A stretch of DNA of 64,000 nucleotides from Vitellaria paradoxa (Eukaryota > Streptophyta > Magnoliopsida > Ericales > Sapotaceae), in contig CM034233.1 in the NCBI GenBank assembly GCA_019916065.1, forward strand, positions 24,997,936 to 25,061,935. The letters run 5' to 3'. Shown here in pieces: positions 58,507 through 64,000 of the stretch. The notes beneath the pieces are model-generated. The model did not search any database. It saw only the letters and a program-made list of their open reading frames with translations, and was not told where the DNA came from. The translations under genes were made by a program, and so were the position numbers. The first letter of the stretch is position 1; every line of letters starts with the position of its first letter.

Positions 58507-61165
58507 GGCACTTCCCAACAAGCCCAATATGCTTCCATATCTGATCTCTCCACTCAAGTTGCCAGTTCTCCTTCCAATAAAGAGTTGCTATTATGCTTTG
58601 GCACAATGGAATTGTCTAAAAGTTCCATTTTATGTCAAACTCGGTTTCAAACCCAAATCTAGATATTTCAAACAGATAATGCTAGGAATTACTTTAATCA
58701 ATCCTTGAGGATGTACTTGAGTTCACACGGCATTCTCCACCAAAGCTCATGTGTTGAAACATCATAACAAAATGAGGTCACCAAATGAAAGAATCAGTAT
58801 CTCCTTGAAGTTGCTTGTTCAATCATGTTCTAATCCATGTCCTCTCTCATTTTGGGGGGAAGAGAGGGGAAGCCCTTTTGACTGCTACCTTCCTTATTAA
58901 ACTGCATGCCCTTTTTACGTCAAATTTCAAACTCCAAGTCAATCATCCTTCAGTCTTATCCGACCAACACCCTTATGTCTGACATTCCTCTCAAAGTATT
59001 TGGATGTTCTGCTTTTGTTTATAATCACCAACCTAATCTTGGAAAATTAACTCCTAGAACCTTCAAATGCAAGTTCTTAGGATATTGCCCCACATAGCGC
59101 AGCTATAAGTGCTACTCCACTTTCTACTAGAAAGTTTATATTCTCTACTGAATGTCACTTTCTTTGAACACCAATCCTGCTGACACCATATCTCATATTC
59201 AGGGGAGCTTTCTTAAGAATATTCAAGTTGAGGTGATCTTGTACTTGAACCCTTAACTATACTGATACTAGTCACTTGAACTTATGACATCACCGTCTAT
59301 CCCCTTACTGGCTAGCTATAGAAAAGACTTTCCCTCTCCAATTTAATGTGGATGGCCCAAAACCATTGAAGACATAGAGCACACAGACACTCCTATGTAA
59401 GGCTAGCCATCTGATTTAGGTGAAGGTCATTCAAAACCTAGCATAGGTAACACTTCCTTTGAATCCCTACCTATTGTCTCAGTTACCTAATGATCTAAAT
59501 TGCCATATTGCCTTGAGAAAGGAGTATGATCTTGTGCTAATCACTCGATTGGGAATTATATATCTTACGGGGAATTTGTCATCTTAATATTAGTCATTTG
59601 TGGCAAATACAACTACTATACAAGTTTCATCATCCATTTAGGAAGCTCGGACTAATTCAGAATGGAAAAAAATAGTGTAGGATAAGATGCAGGCTCTTTA
59701 GAAGAATGGCATATGGGTTCTATCAGAGTTACCAGATGGGAAACATACTGAGGCTGTAAGTGAATCTTCATAGTTAAATACCAGGTTGATGGGAGCATCG
59801 ATAGGTTTAAAGTTCGATTGGTAGCAAAAGACTTTACTTGGTCATATGGGCATTAATTATTAGAAATTTTTTGCACCAATCGTACATTAAATGCTATACG
59901 GGTTCTCTTAAGTTTGGTAGCTAACCTTAATTGAGCCTCTGTTGAACTAGATGTGAAGAATTCTTTTCTAAATGGATATCATTTGAAGAAGTGTACATGG
60001 ACATTCCTTTAGGGATTGAATCTTTAGATAACAAAGAAAAAATGTATAAGCTAAAAAGATTTTGTATGGTCTAAAATAGTCTCCATGAGTGTGTTTTGAC
60101 AAGTTCAATAGGACGTGAGACAAATGGATTCTGACAGAGTGTCAATCTGATCATATTTTGTTTATTAGATGTCTCTCTCAATGGTCAAATTGCATTCTTC
60201 ATTGTTTATGTCAGTGATATATCTTGACAGGGGGACTATATGGAAGTACTAATTATCTCAGAAGGCCTTAACAAAGGATTTGAGACTAAGGACATGGGTT
60301 AACTAAAATATTTTCTGGGGATGGAGATAGCTCGATCAAGATAGGGAATTTGCTATGCACAACACAAGTATGTCTTAACTTACATAAGGAGACAAGCATA
60401 CAAAGGTGTAAACCCGCTAATACATCTATCGATTCTAGTACTAAGCTTGGGGTAAAGATAGACTGTAGTCTAATAGTGCAAGGGGAGAGGTCAAAGGCTT
60501 GTAGGAAAACTGATTTACCTATCACACACCAAACCAAACATCAGATTTGCCGTAAGTGTGGTTAGCCAGTTTATACATGATCCAATAGATGAACACCTAA
60601 AAGCAATGCTTAGAATTTTTAAGGTACCTAAAAATGACAGTTGGAAAAGGTTTGTACTTCAAGAAAGGCTCTATGCGTAATCCTGAAGTGTTTGTAGTTG
60701 CAGATTGGGCTGGTTCTCTCACTGATAAGAAATTCACTTCAGGATATTATACCTATGTATGGGGTAACCTTGTGACATGGCATAGCAAAAAGCAACTTGT
60801 GGTGTCTAAACATAGTGCAGAGGCATAATATAGAGCTATAACTCTGGTTATATATGAAAGAATGTGAATGGAGAGACTCTTGATGGAGATTAAGATAAGT
60901 ACTTCTACAAAAACGATGAAAGTACACTGCGATAATCAGTCAACTATTTGTATTTCTAAAAATCCAGTGCACTATGACCAAATATGTAGAAATTGATCAT
61001 TACTTGATCAAGGAGAAAATTGACAACAACACTATGTAGCTTCTCCATATTATTACAGGCCAGCAAATCTCAGACATCCTTACCAAAGCTCTTCCAAGGA
61101 GAACCTTTAAAGATTTGAGTTCCAAGCTTGGTTTGATTAACATCCATACTTGGCTTGAAGGGGAG

Positions 61166-61427
61166 TGTTGAAATTTTAGATGAGCCAATAAATCCCTAAT
61201 TTATGGGGATTGATCGAAATCATAGAGGAGCCAATAAATCTTTAATTTATAAGGGTTAGTCAACGATTGATTTATTCTAGGATTTACTAGACGTTATTGG
61301 TTTTCTAATTATGTTTTCACCTTACATAATTGTGGCACTATATAAGTAAATCTACTTTGTATTAAAGGACAACAATTATTAGAATATAAAAAAGGAGTGA
61401 AATTCTCTTGTCTTTGAAAAATTTACA
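61166..61427 (+). repeat. 3' LTR of the U4 copia element
   Basis: 262 bp, TGTTGAAATT...TTTACA. It holds an internal partial duplication: GAGCCAATAAATC occurs at 61182 and again near 61224, which explains why it is longer than the 5' LTR. Confidence 0.82.
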
Positions 61428-61432
61428 GTTTC

Positions 61433-63837
61433 TAGTTTTGAATAGGATTTGGGATTGCCTTAACAATCATGAAATTCTTGACACTTAATGGGACAAACTC
61501 CCCAACAACCAAACTTTTGAGTTCTAGAATTCCCTAGACTTGAATTTATTTTTTGCAGTAGGATAATATTGAATCTCCAAGTCCCAACAAAGTATAAAAT
61601 ACACAATATGTCAAAACTGCTTGAGATCTAAATTTAAAAAGATGAAAAATTTTCTCACCTCGTCATTGTAACTTAGTTACGAAGGTGATTTGCCAACGAG
61701 CACTACTGTTTGCTAGTTTCAGCAAGTTTCAACCTGCTAATGCTTCAATCTGATGCTTTGTTCACTCTGGATATGTTGCATTGAATTCCTTTCAAACCTC
61801 GATGCTAGGATACCCTAGCAAATTTTTTTAGAATAAAAGTTTGAACTTATTGTTTTGTTCACAAATTACAAATTACAAGTGTAACCTAGCAATATATTGG
61901 AAACAGTAATAGTAAAAACTTATTTATTTTTCTCATAATGATTTTATTTCTTAATGATGTGAAAGTTGTATTTGTTTGGAATAATTGTGCTTATTCATAA
62001 TAGATACATAGATTTTACTGGGAATGTGGAGCTTGAGTTATGGTTTGGATGATTGTAATTTGAATGGTGGATCAAGATGGTCTAAGTGATAAAGAGTTGA
62101 TTTGGAAAAATGAGATGCAAAGCTACTGTGGTCAAGATAGTGTTCCAAGATTGTTCGAACGATAGTTGAGGATGATAGCCCACATGATCGCTGTAACTAC
62201 CCACATCTACATACAACAAAATTATTCTCTTTTAGATTAGTTAGGTAGAGTGCGAGGACTTTTCGAGGTCACTTATCTTGGTGCTACTCTTACATAAGTA
62301 CGCTTAGCCTCAGAATTCAAATGGAATCCATAACATATACCACTTTAAAATGCATTTGAAGTTCCCAAGTTGCTAATTTAGCAATAACAAATCCAAGTAA
62401 CAAACTAATCAACTAACCAATCACACAAGAAACCAAATTTTTGACAGGGAAATCTTTGCTAAAACAGTAAGATAAAATCTGGGTCTGATATTAGAGACTA
62501 TCCAAAAACACCACAATAAAAGATTTGGTCATGAGAAATTGACTTTAAATATTCTACGACTTCTTGCACATATTCTATCAATAACCTTGCTCGACTCCTC
62601 GATACATAATAACTAAGTGGAAGAACTTTTTGATTTCTCAGAAAAAAAGAAGAAAAAAAATCTTGAACCTTTAACACTTTACACGCTTATGTAATAAAAT
62701 TGCTTAAAAATAATGATAACAGTGAATTCCATTTAAAACTTAGACAATGTATCTCTATGGCTCTAGTCATACATCATTTCATTAATCGGATCATCAATAT
62801 GCATAATATATCTATATAATAAAACACAACACATTTCAAAATCTCTCTCACAAAATAAAATCCAAAGGCTAAGATTGAGTTTTATTTTTTAACGAATGGT
62901 TAAAATCTTTTATAAACCAAAGCTTGCTGTCAAACTCTTACCCAATCTTTGGGTCACTTCATATTCTAATAGACCATTGAGTTAAACTTAATGATGATAT
63001 TTGAAGAGTTGCAATAAGAAAGACAAAAATTTTACTTCGTAGGAATAATACAATGGAAAAGGAATTTATTTTTGATTTTTGAAAAGAAAAAATATGTTAA
63101 CATATTTCAATTTTAAATATGTGCATATTTATTTAGTTGAGGAGTGCCGTAGGTATGGGTTATTTGCTAGTGTATATATAAAACTTCAAAGAGTTCTAGC
63201 AAAAAACAAAGTCTAACTAAAACACAACTTGTGAGCTTGAACCATAGAGTAGGGTGTGAGCATCTTATGAACATCCTTGAGGCTTTGAGCAACATGCGCC
63301 TACGGTATGAGGTATTCTGTGTTGGAGAATTGGCTTCTTCGAGGTTTTAAGTAAGGTGTAACTAAGTTGTGATGTGTATTGGCTTGGTTTCCCAGATGTC
63401 CTGTTTACATTCGAATTGATACATCCTCGATTATTATGAACTTTAATTCAACTCCAATCTTCAATTTGAATTAAAACTTAAGAACTTCCAGAATTTTACT
63501 GCAACTTGAAAATTATCTGAAGTCTAATCTCTTCTTGGTGATACGATGCTCTATAGTCCAATCTTCATTTTGTTTCAAGTATGCCACTTAAGAGTCTATA
63601 ATCTCTTCCTTGACATTTCATAACAAAACTCAATACAAGAACAACATGCCATAGTTAAAGCTCACGAACAAGTTTATCAAAGCAACGTATTAAGAAAATA
63701 ATAATCATTAAAAACTCAAAGCATAACCAAGAGATCGATAAAAAAATAATTAACCAATTCTCTTCATTTTTGAAATGGAATTGATAAAATAAAGAAAACA
63801 AATAAAATAAAATAAAATAAAATAAAAGCAACAGCTA
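61433..63837. other. Right flank outside the array, no clear gene
   Basis: No ORF with family resemblance. TGTAACTACCCACATC near 62191 and the following GC-richer stretch to about 62300 look like part of an old LTR, but no partner end was found. A strong TATA motif (TATATATAAAA, 63173-63183) is followed by no coding sequence I can support. The AATAA pentanucleotide microsatellite is at about 63801-63828. Confidence 0.35.
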
Positions 63838-63915
63838 TCACGGTGCTCCTCCGAGTAGCATCAACAGCACCATTACTAGGAGCAACACTTTGAAACTCAA
63901 CATCTTTCTTTTCAT
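63838..63915 (-). CDS. Possible start of a small secreted peptide gene (25 codons)
   Basis: ATG at 63915 opens MKRKMLSFK followed by a run of Leu, Val and Met and then GGAP before a TGA. This is a textbook hydrophobic leader: basic N-terminus, hydrophobic core, small residues at the end. As read it stops straight after the leader, so it is either a first exon with an unseen splice site (several GT lie near its end), a degraded gene or chance. The region beyond 64000 would be its promoter side. Confidence 0.2.
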   Translation of the reverse strand: MKRKMLSFKVLLLVMVLLMLLGGAP

Positions 63916-64000
63916 TGTGAACTTCAAAGTAATCAAGTTTTATTTGATTTAGCCTTTAATTAAGCCTTTGTTGGATAGATGCAAAATTAAAAATATACAA

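Larger units (their letters stand above)
56412..61427 (+). mobile_element. Full-length but dead Ty1/copia retrotransposon (U4)
   Basis: 5' LTR 56412-56652, PBS TGGTATCAGAG at 56653, polypurine tract GAAGGGGAG (61157-61165), 3' LTR 61166-61427, and GTTTC on both sides (56407-56411, 61428-61432). Internally, gag runs from about 56700 to 57960, protease from about 58140 to 58200, integrase fragments from about 58560 to 59100, reverse transcriptase from about 59640 to 60480, and RNase H from about 60700 to 60840 (DWAGSLTDKK...VTWHSKKQ). The polyprotein end is close to 61165. Every domain contains stops or frameshifts, and the RT catalytic YVDD reads YVSD near 60207. The order PR-INT-RT-RH is that of Ty1/copia. 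It is the reference for the truncated U1-U3 copies. Confidence 0.88.

Noticed and set aside
58376..58708. Phe-rich ORFs
   Set aside because: They arise from the T-homopolymer inside the dead copia element.
62191..62300. Second gypsy LTR in the right flank
   Set aside because: The start resembles an LTR, but no matching end, target duplication or second copy is visible in the window.

Overview
The window is plant nuclear DNA, almost certainly from a eudicot: long AT-rich non-coding stretches, Ty1/copia and Ty3/gypsy LTR remains, a tRNA-derived SINE, a MITE-like element, and receptor-like kinase exons with plant-type splice sites. No prokaryotic genes, CRISPR arrays or rRNA are visible. The species cannot be named from the sequence.

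Most of the window is one recent tandem array with a period of about 18.2 kb. U1 is 1270-19541, U2 is 19542-37753, and U3 is 37754-53203. The window opens inside the LTR that ended an earlier unit, so the array continues to the left. U4 (53204 onward) is an older, diverged unit that lacks the kinase and closes the array on the right. Each full unit has two unequal halves, themselves an older duplication. The long half runs: spacer X, old repeat-derived DNA, a truncated copia element, a kinase exon, a decayed ectodomain, AT-rich DNA, spacer Y. The short half runs: X', an intact ectodomain, AT-rich DNA, Y'. In U1 and U2 the short half is followed by a 2.8-kb solo gypsy-type LTR. The short half lacks the roughly 6.8 kb that carries the kinase exon.

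The main result is a gene model read across the two halves, on the minus strand. Exon 1 (signal peptide plus GUB_WAK/WAK_assoc-type ectodomain) and a 52-64-nt exon 2 come from the short half. They join in exact phase, across an intron of about 4.8 kb, to the transmembrane-plus-kinase exon of the long half. This gives open LRK10L-2 / Lr10-type receptor kinases of 649 aa in U1 and 655 aa in U3. The intron contains the dead second ectodomain. The U2 copy has several frameshifts, but they lie in a block (about 24.4-32.7 kb) dense in single-base indels that looks more like low-quality consensus in a near-identical repeat than true decay.

Transposons date the events. The copia element is complete in U4 (56412-61427, 5-bp duplication GTTTC) but has lost its 3' half in U1-U3. 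The solo LTR is flanked by AAATG, and paralogous empty sites exist in the same window. U4 alone carries a SINE and a MITE-like insertion. The right flank (61433-64000) holds no clear gene except a possible signal-peptide start at 63838-63915 on the minus strand.
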